A DNA stretch of 64,000 bases from Adineta vaga (lineage: Eukaryota > Rotifera): positions 10,292,001 to 10,356,000 of the forward strand of contig CP075496.1 of NCBI GenBank assembly GCA_021613535.1. The letters run 5' to 3'. The notes beneath the pieces are model-generated. The model did not search any database. It had not been told where the DNA came from and saw nothing but the letters and a program-made list of their open reading frames with translations. The position numbers were made by a program, and so were the translations under genes. Every line of letters begins with the position of its first letter. Positions within the stretch are counted from its first letter, which is position 1. Below, one piece after another: positions 11,309 through 23,398 of the stretch.

Positions 11309-13408
11309 TTTCGCTGGTTTAGAATTGATTAGAATCAACTTATGTATATGTGTTTGTGTCATACTCATATCTGTGTTTTCTGTTTTTCTTTTTCTCGTTT
11401 TGTTTATTGTCTTTTAAGTGTATACAAAATCTCATTGAATGTGTTTATGTATTGATACTGATGGTTTTCTTTTTGTCATATTCTAATAGACAAAGTTTTT
11501 GAAAACAAAAAAGAAAACATCTCATAATTTCGATGTATTATTGATGCTTGCCATTGTTCGGAAAGTAAAGGCTATTTTACTTTGTTTTCTCGATAATAGC
11601 ATAGAATGCCGAATGTTGATTCTTTTTTGTGTATGAATAGAATAGGGAAATAACGGAAGACGGGAAAATTTTAACGGAGAAATATATATAAATAGATGAA
11701 TTTAACTATTGATCGAGTGTTATAAGAAAAGATCAAAATGTAGGCGAGTGTGATTAAGAAGATGGTCTCTGTTTATAGATCTTTATGATTCAAATAACTT
11801 CTTTATGTGTACTAAAGTGAAAAGCGAATTGACATTATTGTTGATACAAAATTTTTAACCTAAAGAATATTATAGTCAAGCAAAATATCTATTAAATATT
11901 GAAAAAAGATATCTGTCATAACTTCGTCTTTACTTGTTTGTGAGGGTGCAATTTTAGTACTTTTTGATCATACGATTATTATACTCTCTTGAATTATTTC
12001 TTTGACAAGATAGTTATAAAAAACAGCCTATTTGGATAACCAAACAAAATGAATTTCATACATCGAATTACTATTCTCTTTTGTTCATAATGAAATTTCT
12101 AAAGTTTCATCGGAGTAATCTCGATTAATTCAAAAAACACTTGAACCTACATCAAACAAATGATTGATGATGTAAAAACAAGTATTCAATTTTTATTTTT
12201 TGATCATGATTGAATCATTTCTTGATAGCTTTAAGTAACAATCGAAATTACGTCGTCACTTTCAAAATTAATTCTTTCAACAATGAGAAAAAAATAACAT
12301 TTCAAATGAATCTTACATTCGATAATCCTCACAGTTAGATATCATTTGAAAGAAAAACATCAAAGAAACTTCTCTTTATAAGTTTCATTTATGATCTATT
12401 CCTATAATCATTCTATATTCCGAAAAATATAATTTCATAACTGACCTTTCTAATGATGATCATTTATCATTTCTTTCAGATTTAAATCTACGTTTACATC
12501 TGTTCTCAAATCCATTTATTATCATTAATGATGATGATGTAAAGATGATCGAAATAGATTATATTTATCGAAATAAACATCCGCTCTATCTGAACTTTGA
12601 ATGATTAGAAAATTCATCGATGTAATATCTTGTTATCCATTATTAGAAAGAACAAATCTATTCGTTGCAATTCAATCTAACGATTGCGATCACTTCACAC
12701 CTATGTGTGACAAGATCACTCAATGTTACTCAATGATTATTTCATCGCATCATATAACACATGATAATGATTGAAAATTAAAAGAATAGATGTAGGGATT
12801 TATAAGTGTGCTTTTCTTTTTTCTTTTTACATATGTCAAATATTTGACAAGATCAAAAGACGTGTTAAAAAACATGAAAAGAAGAGAGAAAATTTGACGG
12901 AAAATCACGAGTTGATTAGAAGTAAATCATATCACCTTTTCTGAGGTTTGATCTTCGTAAGAGATTCTCGTTTCTCAATAGCAATTGATTTATGATGGAA
13001 AAATATCAAGGTTTGATTTTAAATGTCTTCTATCAATAATTTATATAATTAACCAAATATGTTTCATTATTGAGTGATCGATGACCTATGCATACTCAAT
13101 GGCGATTGAATCTATTTCTTTTTCTTATTCACATCGATCACCAAAGAGTTCATGCTGTGTTATTTAATCTTCTCATTTTCGTTCACATACGCACAGATAT
13201 ATAACATGACCTTGACTATCTTGAGCACGCCGATGGTCAAATATTTTCTTCTCTAATAACACGAAAGAAACAGAGAGAGAGGGAGAGAGCGAGCGACAGA
13301 GAAAGGAAAACAAAATGCTGACCTTCCTTTTCTTCATCTACACATAATCAACAGGGGTCAGCAATCGTTTGCTCTATCGCTCACATGGAAAGAACCGTTT
13401 GAATGATT

Positions 13409-13416
13409 TTACATAA
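13409..13416 (+). promoter_or_regulatory. PAR-bZIP D-box-like site TTACATAA
   Basis: TTACATAA about 310 bp upstream of the bZIP 2 start codon. Confidence 0.35.
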
Positions 13417-13506
13417 TCAATTTTTCGTCTCGAACACGAAGAAAACTAACATTCCATTGCTATGTCTGTCGTTTCTCTTAGGTGCCGCAGGTTATGATTC
13501 AATATC

Positions 13507-13514
13507 TTATGTAA
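13507..13514 (+). promoter_or_regulatory. PAR-bZIP D-box-like site TTATGTAA
   Basis: TTATGTAA, the same octamer in reverse orientation, 98 bp from the previous one and about 215 bp upstream of the bZIP 2 start codon. Auto- or cross-regulation is inference. Confidence 0.35.
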
Positions 13515-13608
13515 TCAGATGTGAGTAAATTAGATCGATAGTGAGGAAAGAAAGATTAAATCATTGAACTAACAGCGAAAGAGAAAACGAAAATGCATTC
13601 TATACGAA

Positions 13609-13668
13609 AAGAGAGAGAAAGAGAGAAGAAATAGATTTATATATGTAAAGAGAGAGAGAAAGAGAAGG
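13609..13668 (+). repeat. GA-rich tract upstream of bZIP 2
   Basis: Two blocks of (GA)n interrupted by a short AT stretch, 60-120 bp before the start codon; a related block lies at 13265-13305. Confidence 0.75.
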
Positions 13669-13729
13669 AACAATATCAGAATATCAACACATTCTCTTTT
13701 CGGTGATCAATGATCAAACCGAATAGTTC

Positions 13730-14402
13730 ATGGTAAGTTCTCAATTATTCATTCAATCATCTGAGTATATAGATGAAACAAAATTCAATCTTATATACTG
13801 ATAATGTTCAACTAATGTATTTTTCTTATTATTTAAAGATTCCATCGATCGCATCTCGGCTCGATGTTTTAGCCGATATAGCTGATCAAATGGAACATCC
13901 TGAAGAAAATACACGACAATTACTTTTCAAATACCTTCTTCAATCAATACAAAAACAGCAACAACAAAATAAACCTATCGATGTTTCAACAAAATTAACT
14001 GCTCAATATGAACATATATCACATCCACTTGCGATTTATTCAAAATCAACTAATCTTCCTTCATCCAATGTTGATCTTTTGAAAGATTCGATATCGAATT
14101 CATCATCACCATCATCATCACTTGATATCAATCAAACGGATGTTTATTCGGAACGAAGAAAGAAAAATAATGAAGCAGCTAAACGTAGTCGTGATGCACG
14201 ACGTGTTAAAGAAGATGAAATTGCTATGAAGTAACGAATATTGATTTCTATAGATTTATAAAAGTTAACTTTTTTTTGTAATTTGTTTTATAGAGCTACC
14301 TGGCTTGAACAAGAAAATCTTCAACTTCGACTTGAGAATGCATATTTAAAACAAGAAAATACTCAACTTCGTTCTCAATTTTCTGATTCAATTGATTCTT
14401 AA
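13730..14402 (+). CDS. PAR-type bZIP transcription factor 2 (tandem paralogue)
   Basis: Exons 13730-13732 (ATG only), 13839-14230 and 14294-14402 encode 167 residues. The basic region SERRKKNNEAAKRSRDARR is nearly identical to that of gene 1 and is followed by EDEIAMK and a zipper LEQENLQLRLENAYLKQEN. The rest is shorter and lacks gene 1's alanine run and long glutamine run. It starts IPSIASRLDVLADIADQ and has a Ser-rich stretch before the basic region. Start-codon exon, intron positions and phases (0 then 2) equal those of gene 1, so this is a tandem duplicate. A competing ATG at 13710 runs into a stop after splicing and is rejected. With so little outside the DNA-binding domain, it might act as a dimer partner or competitor; that is inference. 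Confidence 0.88.
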
Positions 14403-15913
14403 TTTCGTATTGCATATAGTTTTCTTTTTCTTTTTCTTTTCTGCCGTGAATTCAAATTGAATATGCCATAATGAGACACCATCTGTCTCGTGTATCTAGA
14501 CAACTTTGAAATAAATCTCATGATAGAAAAATCAAAGTTATTTGATGTTTTTTCGTGCATAACAATTCTGTTATCTTTATTGAATGATCGGCAATATTTA
14601 AAGATCAATTGCGTGAATCTAAACCATATGGAACGATCATAATGTCGGATATTTTTCTCTATGCCTACTAAATAAACATTCTTCATCAACTTTTCGTCAT
14701 TGGTTTAAGCATAGAAAGATATTTTTATGAATAAAATTTTGAAATAATCTTGTATGCTAATAGAAGACATATGTCGGTAATTCTGCGCAAAATATTTGCT
14801 ATTCAGATGAATTATGTACTCTAGACAAATGATATTAGTATCTTTCGAACTGTACAATGAAAGGATATTTGATTTTACAAACTACGTCAGTCTTGTATTT
14901 GTATGAGCTCCACATCAGATGTTATAATGATTTTTTTTGTAATTTTGAGCTTCAAATATTAATCATCTTCGATGAATAAATCATTTTGTGTAGGAAGATT
15001 AAAAATGGAATCTACAAAAATGATCAGTAAGACATACAAATTGTTTCAAAGTCTCATTTGAAACACGCGAAAAAGAACTGACTTCTGAGAACAAACATAT
15101 GGACTTGTTTTATTCCTCTGTTTTATCGTTCCTGTTACAATGTGTCAAACAAATGATTGTCAAAATATCTTCCACGTTTGAGTTATTGTGTTTGATAAAT
15201 AGCGCCATCTATGTGTTCTTTTACATTCAAATAGAATTTTTTTAACTGAAATTTTGGTAAAATTCACCTAAAAGTTGAAACATTGTTTTTCAATCATTAA
15301 AATACTCATATTAGAAATCAAATACCGAAGCAACAACAATGTATGTATTAAACAAGCACTTTCAGGACAAATTTATTTTTTTTATTTTGTCCTTAATAAT
15401 AACATTTCTCATACATTTGCGTACAGCTCAAAATAATATGTGCACCGCCCATATTTTATAATTATATTTTTGCAGGAAAAAAGGACATTTTTTTTATACA
15501 AACTGATTTTTTTTTTCTAACGAACATCAAGATTTAAAACGAAGTAATTGCTTATTAAACATTTCAAACTATAGTTTTCTATTTATTCTACACAGTGGGC
15601 GTGTTTATTCATTGGTAAAATCTTCTAATGTTTCATTTAAGAACATTACTTGAATATAAATCATGTTAAAAAAATAAGAGTATATATCAGTTAAATTAAT
15701 TTCCTAGTCATTTTTCTAAACAACACTTAACACTAGTAGGCATTGACAGGTTAGACTGACTTTTAGTGAAGGAGTACTGACAAATCAGAAGTTAGTGTAG
15801 GAAAATTATATACATATTTGTTTTTTGTAATATTATGAAAAAAATTAAGAAAAGAAATCAAATGATATATTATTCTCTCGAATATACCTTGAAATCATTC
15901 GTTTCTGTTTCAG
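14403..15913. other. intergenic between bZIP 2 and the F-box gene
   Basis: No supported exon. The minus-strand frame at 14399-14689 overlaps the bZIP 2 3' UTR and looks like chance. The segment contains one AGATGGCGCTA motif (reverse strand, 15200) and ends in a strong acceptor (gtttctgtttcag, 15901-15913) abutting the F-box ATG. Confidence 0.5.
15200..15210 (-). promoter_or_regulatory. AGATG-T/G-CGCT motif, copy 2
   Basis: AGATGGCGCTA on the minus strand, about 700 bp upstream of the F-box start codon. See the matching copies at 1117 and 37878. Confidence 0.3.
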
Positions 15914-17923
15914 ATGAAGACAATTTCGAATCTGGAACTACTACCAGATGAACTTCTATTAGAAATTTGTAAATATCTTCTATGTGTGGATGTTTTACTC
16001 AGTTTTGATAATCTCAATTTACGGTTTAAACGTATGATAAGCGATTATCGTCGTCATGTGCTTTACATAAAGCATCTTATGCTCAATCATATAGATTATG
16101 TACGGAAATTCTTCCACAAATTGGTGCACAAATTCAAACATTAGTTATTGATAATTGTTATTCAGCGTTACAAGCAATTACATTTCCGAAATATTTTCAA
16201 AATCGTATGTCAATATGTTTTCCTGAATTGAAAAAGATTATTCTTGTTTCATTTCGTCCTGATCCATTATTAGCCTTTTTAAAAATTCTAACTGATCTTG
16301 AAAATTTAAAAACAATTGATATGCGAACGTTATTTCGTGTACCAACAAATCAACAAACAGAAGTTCTATTAGCTTTATTACAAGCAAATAATCATCGTTT
16401 AACATCCGTTCTTATCGATGATCAATCAAGTCATTTAAGTCCAATTAGAAAATATTTAACAAATCATAGTACTTGTTCAAATATTCTTCATTTAAAAATT
16501 GAAATTTTAAATATATGTGACTTAGCTGTTCTATTTACAATTATTCCCAATATACGATCATTATCTGTGTCAATTCATAAAAATGATAATTCATATTGTA
16601 TGAATCGTACATTTAAATCGGATGCTTTACATTTTCTGACATATTTCCAATTGAAATCAATTGAACATTCATGGTATTTAAATGAATTACGGACTTTATT
16701 AATAAAATTACCAGTAATAAAATATTTATCATTAAATCTACGTACATCAGATCCCGATTTAACTGACGGAGAACTTCTAAAAAACTATTTACCAAAGCAA
16801 ATCGAAGAATTTCATTATGCTATACATTATTTACCTGAACAAATAACAAAATCGACAGATATTTTAGCTACATGGAAATTTGTATGTCCAATTAGATGTT
16901 TGTATAATCTTGAACAGAATGATTACATATTTTTACATACATTACCATATTCATCATTTGATTATCTGGAAATATCATCATCAGTAGCAAATGCAGTTTT
17001 ACAAAATTCCAATTCATTTGGAAATATACAACGTGTACATATTGATTGTGATTTTACATTAGCTGAAGCATTTCCAATTATGAGTTATTGTCAAGGAGCA
17101 AAGTTTAGTATGATTTGGTTACATGGAACAAATCGACAAACTGATAATTATGGACAATCAAGTAAGTATAGAATTATCATTGCGTTCATTCCTTTATTTT
17201 AGTAAAGAATAAAATAGTCCGAATGTCTTCTTATTCTATCGATTGGGCTTCTAGTTTTTTTCATTTATATATTATTACATATGAGATTATGTTTTTATGA
17301 GGATTTCATCTACATTCTTATTAACATTCTATAGGTGAATTAATGAAAATTTTCATTCATATTTGACATCTTTTCTAGTTCGAGAACAAACTCAACAAAG
17401 ACAAATTGCTACTTTACCGATATTACCACGCCTTCGTCGATTAACACTTGTTGGTTTGCCACCAAATGACCTTGAACATATGTCAACCATTCTTCTAGCT
17501 GCTCCAAATCTCTTTCGTTTAGATCTGAATTATAATACATTATTACTTTTACTTACCCATGAAAAAGTTTGTTCATTACTTCGACAACGTATTACGGCAT
17601 TAACTATCAATCATATGCAATCATCAACAAGATATGCTCAAGAAAATATTGCTCGAATTGCATTGATTTTTCTTCATCTTCGACATTTATATGTCGATAT
17701 GAGATCTTTAGATTCAACAATTGATGTTATGGTTTTGTATTATTTCGATGAATTTCTTAAACAAAAATCTCCATTGATATCACTTTGTGCGGATGGCAGA
17801 CCATCGGAAGAAATGAAAATCAATGCAGAAAAATGGTTAATATGTTGTCGAAATCATATGGATGGAAAACAATTTGCTGCATATTTTAATGAAAAAGCAG
17901 GAAGATTACTTATTTGGATGTGA
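15914..17923 (+). CDS. F-box protein of the expanded bdelloid-type family, with a one-base frameshift
   Basis: Probable substrate adaptor for SCF ubiquitin ligases. Residues 7-50 form the F-box: LPDELLLEICKYLLCVDVLL, then FKRMISDYRRHV. After the frameshift the protein continues ALHKASYAQSYRLCTEILPQ, IGAQIQTLVIDN and a long leucine-rich region (PELKKIILVSF, FELPILPRLRRL-type repeats) to a C-terminal LLIWM. Coding pieces: 15914-16059, 16060-17161 and 17379-17923, with an intron at 17162-17378 (phase 1). The total of 1793 nt is one short of 598 codons, and the lost base maps at about 16059, between YRRHV and ALHK. The ATG directly follows a 3' splice acceptor. Poly(A) signal at 18033. The family assignment is good; whether this copy is functional depends on the frameshift. 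Confidence 0.75.
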
Positions 17924-18032
17924 ATAATAATTTTGATTTGTTTGATTTTTTTATGCTGTTTTTTTTTAAATTTACAATATCGTTGCTTTACTTCAAATTT
18001 TATACTATGTGAGAAAACTATTTTCTTCTTTC

Positions 18033-18038
18033 AATAAA
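18033..18038 (+). terminator. AATAAA poly(A) signal of the F-box gene
   Basis: Canonical hexamer 110 nt after the stop codon. Confidence 0.55.
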
Positions 18039-19460
18039 AAAATATGTATATGCTTATATTTCGATAATTTGATGCTGAAATTCAATTATAGATTCATTTC
18101 TAAGAACTAATATGATAGTGATGAGAAAGTAGATTTATCTATTGGTAGTTTATTGAATGTATAATCAATCTTGAACAATATTAGTAATCTAATTCTAAGG
18201 CAACACTACTTCGATTGTTGCTTAACGAAAGTATTCTATTTGCATATTTCTGAACTCTCAGGTACCTTACGAACAATCATATAATAGTTCAATTCTAATT
18301 TTATCTTTGACGTTAATAATGAATGTTTCTCGTACAAAAGACTAAAAATAAATGATAGAAACGTCTGTTTTAGTCATTAGCATGATATATGACAAGACAA
18401 TCAATAGAGTCTCTTTTTTCATTCCGTACAAATCAGAATACTAGTTAATTAATTATCATTCTCAATGTGCTTTGTTACTAACAATGAATATCAAGATTAT
18501 CCAATGATTTTTACAAATTAATACTACATGAAATTATCGGATTAGAAAAAGAAAGATTTGGATGAAAGAATATCTCGGTACATGATAAGTTCGTAGTCGA
18601 ATTCTTTATAACTGATTATTAATATTAGTAAACATCAAACAGCAATGTCGTTGTCGATCTTCTGGTCTATTTTGTATGTGACATTCTCTAACATTATACA
18701 GCATAATGATAAGAGACGGTTCTTTTTCTAGGCGTTCTGATTAATGAGAATACTTGAAATAGAACAGATTTATATGGATTAATTTTCTATCATAAATCAA
18801 TTAGATTTCCAGAACGTGTCTTATCTATGAAAAAGACTATTAATTTTTAATCAAAAACATTCTATTTCTTATAGATTATCTTGAAATAATAATAAGAAAC
18901 AAGATTTTGATCGTGTTTGGATACTAAAGAACAAATTTTGTAGATAAGATCTTAACTTTTTGACAAGTTCTCATTAGGTAAAGATGCTTAGAATATTTGT
19001 TCGTTCTTTTGAAATTTGTTGTTTTATTTTAAGTTCATTCTTTTCTATCCGATTATTCTAAATCCTGATGAACTAATGAGGTTTTCTATTTATAATTATG
19101 TACAAATGATATTATGAGAGAAAAGTCAGAGAAGATTTCATTCGAACGTAAGATGAATCCGATTCTAGCAAATGTTTATTTCAAATGATAATATTCTTAA
19201 ATTAGTTCAAGCATATCTATTCTCATTTGATACAATTGACGGTTATTTCTTTGAGCTATTAAAAAGCTTTCTTAAATACTTTTTCATTTGTCAAAATAAG
19301 TCAAACTATTCATCCATACATTCGTTATCTTGTCATTCTTGATTAACAGCGATTTATCAAAAGAATAGTAGTGAATAAATGACTAGGATCGATCTTAGAT
19401 CAGTGTGCCTATGAGATCGTGTCCTTTTTATCCGTTTGAATATTATTAATTCAACCAAAT

Positions 19461-19494
19461 GAAGAAGTAGAAGAAGAAGAAGAAGAAGAAGAAG
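19461..19494 (+). repeat. (GAA)n microsatellite
   Basis: About 11 GAA units with one interruption. Confidence 0.8.
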
Positions 19495-20833
19495 CAGAAA
19501 GAGAGGAGAAACTATTCAACGATCAACAATGTTTTATTTCATTTTAGTGACGTCATGGCTCATTAATGAAAGAAGTGAATTGTATTCTAAATATATCATT
19601 TTTCCATCGAAAATCTCAAATGGTTTATGCACGATTGCCAAACTTAATGACAATGATCAATCGACAATTCTTATCACATTTGTGCATGTTTTCACATATA
19701 GAAAATCCATATAAGTATATATATATATATACATGGTACTCATCATCAACAGTAGTATTACATTGCTTTTTTATTTTCTATTTCATTCGACACAGTCAAT
19801 TGGTATTATATCTTGACGAAATAAAAGAAAAATAGACAATATAATCCTGTACTTATTCATTGTATTAAGATCCATTCGTAAATGATAAGTACCAAGCTTT
19901 TGTTTCTTTTTTTTTCCAGATTTTATAGCGACAGTCTGTCATCTTCATATTGAGAGAGGGAAAAAGTGCAATTTTCCAAGGATTTATATAATAGAAGTCG
20001 TCGTATTTTGATCGATTTCTCTTTCTTTTGTTTAGAACAATTAACTAGAAATTGTCACGCATATCATCTTTGTCATGTTAGTTTTGACATCATGAATCTA
20101 TAATTTTCTTAGTTAGCAAATCAACTAATCAAGGTTATCTTGAATATATAGAAGAAGATATGTTCTATTTCGGTTTTTTCTTTTCATTTGCAAATTCTAT
20201 AGAATTTATCTATATAGTAAAAAGAAAAGAAAATGATTTCATTTCTTTCTTTTTAATGCTACTTAATCATCATTTTTCCTAAGTATGATGAAAATATTCA
20301 TAAGTACGCAGATGAGTTCAAGTCAAAATGATAGACAGGTGTTTTTTAAAACGTTAGTCTGACACGAAAGATAATACTAATGAAAACTGAAGAAAGTCTG
20401 TTGTTATCTTTCTGACAGTTCTATTGAAAGAAAAGAGAGATTTATAAGCACGATTCGCACATTCAAGTACTAGTAACAATCTTGTAACCGGTTCGTTTTC
20501 GATTTGAGTTAACTAACATAAAATAGATGTTCTTCTTTAATTTCATTTGTCTATATATATATATATACTTTTTTTCTTCTATAAATGAAACGAGAAGAAG
20601 AATCGGAACAGTTTGAATAACAGAAAAAAGAAAAATCTATTAAATCCTCTTATGTATCCAATCGTTGACATTCTTTTTTTTCTGGTCAGCAATGATTGTT
20701 ATCCGCCTAGTTCCGTTTTCTTTTGTCTGTTTTTCATCTCGATTGAACGAGAAAAATATATTTCTTTTCTCTTCTCTAACGTGATTTACAATTAAGAAAC
20801 TTGCGATTGACTTGTATCAAATCCTGTATGTCG

Positions 20834-20861
20834 ATTATTATTATTATTATTATTATTATTG
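20834..20861 (+). repeat. (TTA)n microsatellite
   Basis: About nine perfect TTA units. Confidence 0.85.
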
Positions 20862-23374
20862 TCACGAGTATGTATTTTGATCTTCTTTTTCCCACTCGAA
20901 AGCATCGAATAAAAGCAAAATGTTCCACACATTGTGACCTTCTTCATATTGTGATAGAAAAATAAATACATTTCACATATAATCTATTATTCACACAAAA
21001 TCTCGGTCAGTCTAGATCCACCTAAATAGAGAAGCACAACACTGAATATATTGGTAAAATATTTACTAGATTCATGCGTATAAATTTTCATAAGATAATA
21101 TTTTCGTCAAGAGAAAGAATGTCATGACTTGCATGTGTCATTTTTTGTATTTTGAAATGTACTCGAATGTTACGTCTGTTATTTATGATTAATCTAACTA
21201 ATAGATCCGCTTTCACTGTAGTACTGTATTAATTAAATGAATAGATTGTCCTCTTTTTTTTATCAAAATCTAGGAACATTTATGAATGATAGTCAACTGG
21301 ATTAGGTTAAATTCATTCATCTCTCACGTTGATTTTAAGTCAGATTCAAGTTTAAGAATATCATATTATATTAATGTTATCTGAAGAAAAACTATCACTC
21401 ATTAATAGTAGTGCTTATTTCATCTGTCTTATTCTTTCAAGCGTAAAATCTTAATCATTTTCCGTTTCGTATCTATATCATTCTTTCGCTCGCGTTTTTT
21501 CTCACTTAATGAACAAGTGCATGCGTTTATTTCTCCGAAAAAATAAAATACAAAATAGATTAAGATGATGAAGACGAAAGAATAGAAAAGCAAAAGAAGT
21601 TGTGAGAATAATTGGACTAAGAAGAACTGCCGTTTATTCTAACAAGATCTTAGGAAAAGAAAATCGACCAATGCATGATAATAGAATTATGTATGTATGT
21701 ATGAAACTCGATCTTTTTTTTTCTCTTCTTTGAGCTGTTTGATAAGAAATGAATGAGAAATGTTTCCGACAAGGAAGTAAAAAAATAACGTCGTTACTCG
21801 AACTATTACCGTAACTATCATACAATACTATTGAGAAAAATGTAAGAAATAAATTAGTCTTAAATATAAATTACTAAATATAAACATCGACATTGTTCTT
21901 CTTTCTCTTTATTTTTTGCTCTATATTGTATTATTATTTTATAAAGTAATCGACCTGAATAAACACATTATTAGTATAAAAAGCGACTGAAACATTGGAA
22001 TAGACTTTATTTATGAATAAAAGAAATCTTCTTGTATTCGTTTGATTACTCTTCTACTTGAGATCGATCTAGTTTGATAATCGAAAAAAAACGATAATAT
22101 CGAGCAAAACCATCCGACAATTATACATATCAGCTGCCCTTTTTGTTTGAAATCTGTTGATATTACTAATGTTCTTTGTATTAGGAAGTATTATATATTT
22201 TTTTATGTCGAGAATATAATAACAAAAAACAAGATATATCTAACTGGAAGAGAACAGAAGTAAAGACGATAGAGAAAAAAAATGAGATAGATGGAAAAGA
22301 AATATATTCATTACTTGTCCTAATAACATTACCATTGTCGCTTTACTGTTTTGTTTGGAACATCATGCAATTCTATCGATATTCAGTTAATAAACTAGCT
22401 AGAGAGAAGTATCTTGCCTCCCACGTTCTAATTTCATAGTAATAATAACTATGTTTCATTTTCTTTCTTTCTTTCTTTCTTCTTCTTTTTCTGCTAATGT
22501 GACCGTTTCCGAACGACTAAGTTTGAAGTCAATGACCTGTGTATTACTATTGACGCTTTACCATCGTCTGCTGACAGATATAAGTTGTCACTATTATCAC
22601 CAAATATTGCGATAATATAGCGTCATATGGATAGGATAAGGTATCTGTCTAGATGGATTAGTTTTTTGTATTGGAATGGCATTTTTCTTTTAAAAGATAT
22701 CTTTTTCTTCTTCGTCTTCGTTTTCTTTCTCTACCAGTAATGATCATAGTTAGTGTACCAACTGACATCAATTGCATTTGCGATTTCTTTGCGCAAAAAG
22801 ATAGACTGATATCTATATGTAAATAAATATATCTATGTATGTGTATATCGATGTTGTTTTTTCAGCAGGATGTAAAACTGAATCATTGAAATGTTCATCT
22901 GGATTAAGTGATGTACTAGACATGACAGATAGATGCATCACTAGATTTTATCATCAGGAAGAACGAACAAACGAGTACTTCGAAAATATAATAGATAAGA
23001 AAGGAAATGGCTATTTTACAATCTTCAGTAGTTTCTTTTTCCTGATTTTATGAGATTAGATTTCAGCGAAATGATTATGTATTGTCTAGTTTTAGATAAT
23101 TCTTTGGTAAATTCAACTGTAGTTAAGACGTTATTGTCATGTGGTATGTATATATCCATCTTTCATTAGGGATTTTCCTTCATTTCTTGTCTTTTTTTTC
23201 TCATAATATACATGTCGAAAGTAAATAAGAGGTGAATATGTGTGATTCTCAGCAACAGATTAACTTTGTCGATATATTTCATAGGAAAAGGATCAATAAA
23301 CTCGATTAAAATATAGTTGCTTTTAATATATTATAACATATATGATCTGCACATTTCTCTCCCTCTCACGTTTG

Positions 23375-23398
23375 TATATATATATGTGTGTGTGTGTG
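23375..23398 (+). repeat. TA/TG dinucleotide microsatellite
   Basis: A short (TA)n run passes into (TG)n. Confidence 0.75.

Larger units (their letters stand above)
10831..13729. other. 3' UTR of bZIP 1 and 5' flank of bZIP 2
   Basis: From 10831 to about 11420 the DNA is T/C-rich with a GTT/GCT run near 11280, typical 3' UTR; its apparent ORFs are Phe/Ser/Val strings. From 11500 to 13200 nothing recognisable is seen. From 13260 GA-rich tracts and two D-box-like octamers precede bZIP 2. Confidence 0.5.

Noticed and set aside
10944-11417. Hydrophobic Phe/Val/Ser ORFs, looking like membrane proteins
   Set aside because: They follow the bZIP 1 stop in a T/C-rich 3' UTR; the apparent TM segments are poly-pyrimidine translation.
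22835-23053. 72-codon plus-strand ORF following a weak acceptor
   Set aside because: No recognisable domain and no partner exon within the surrounding 8 kb.
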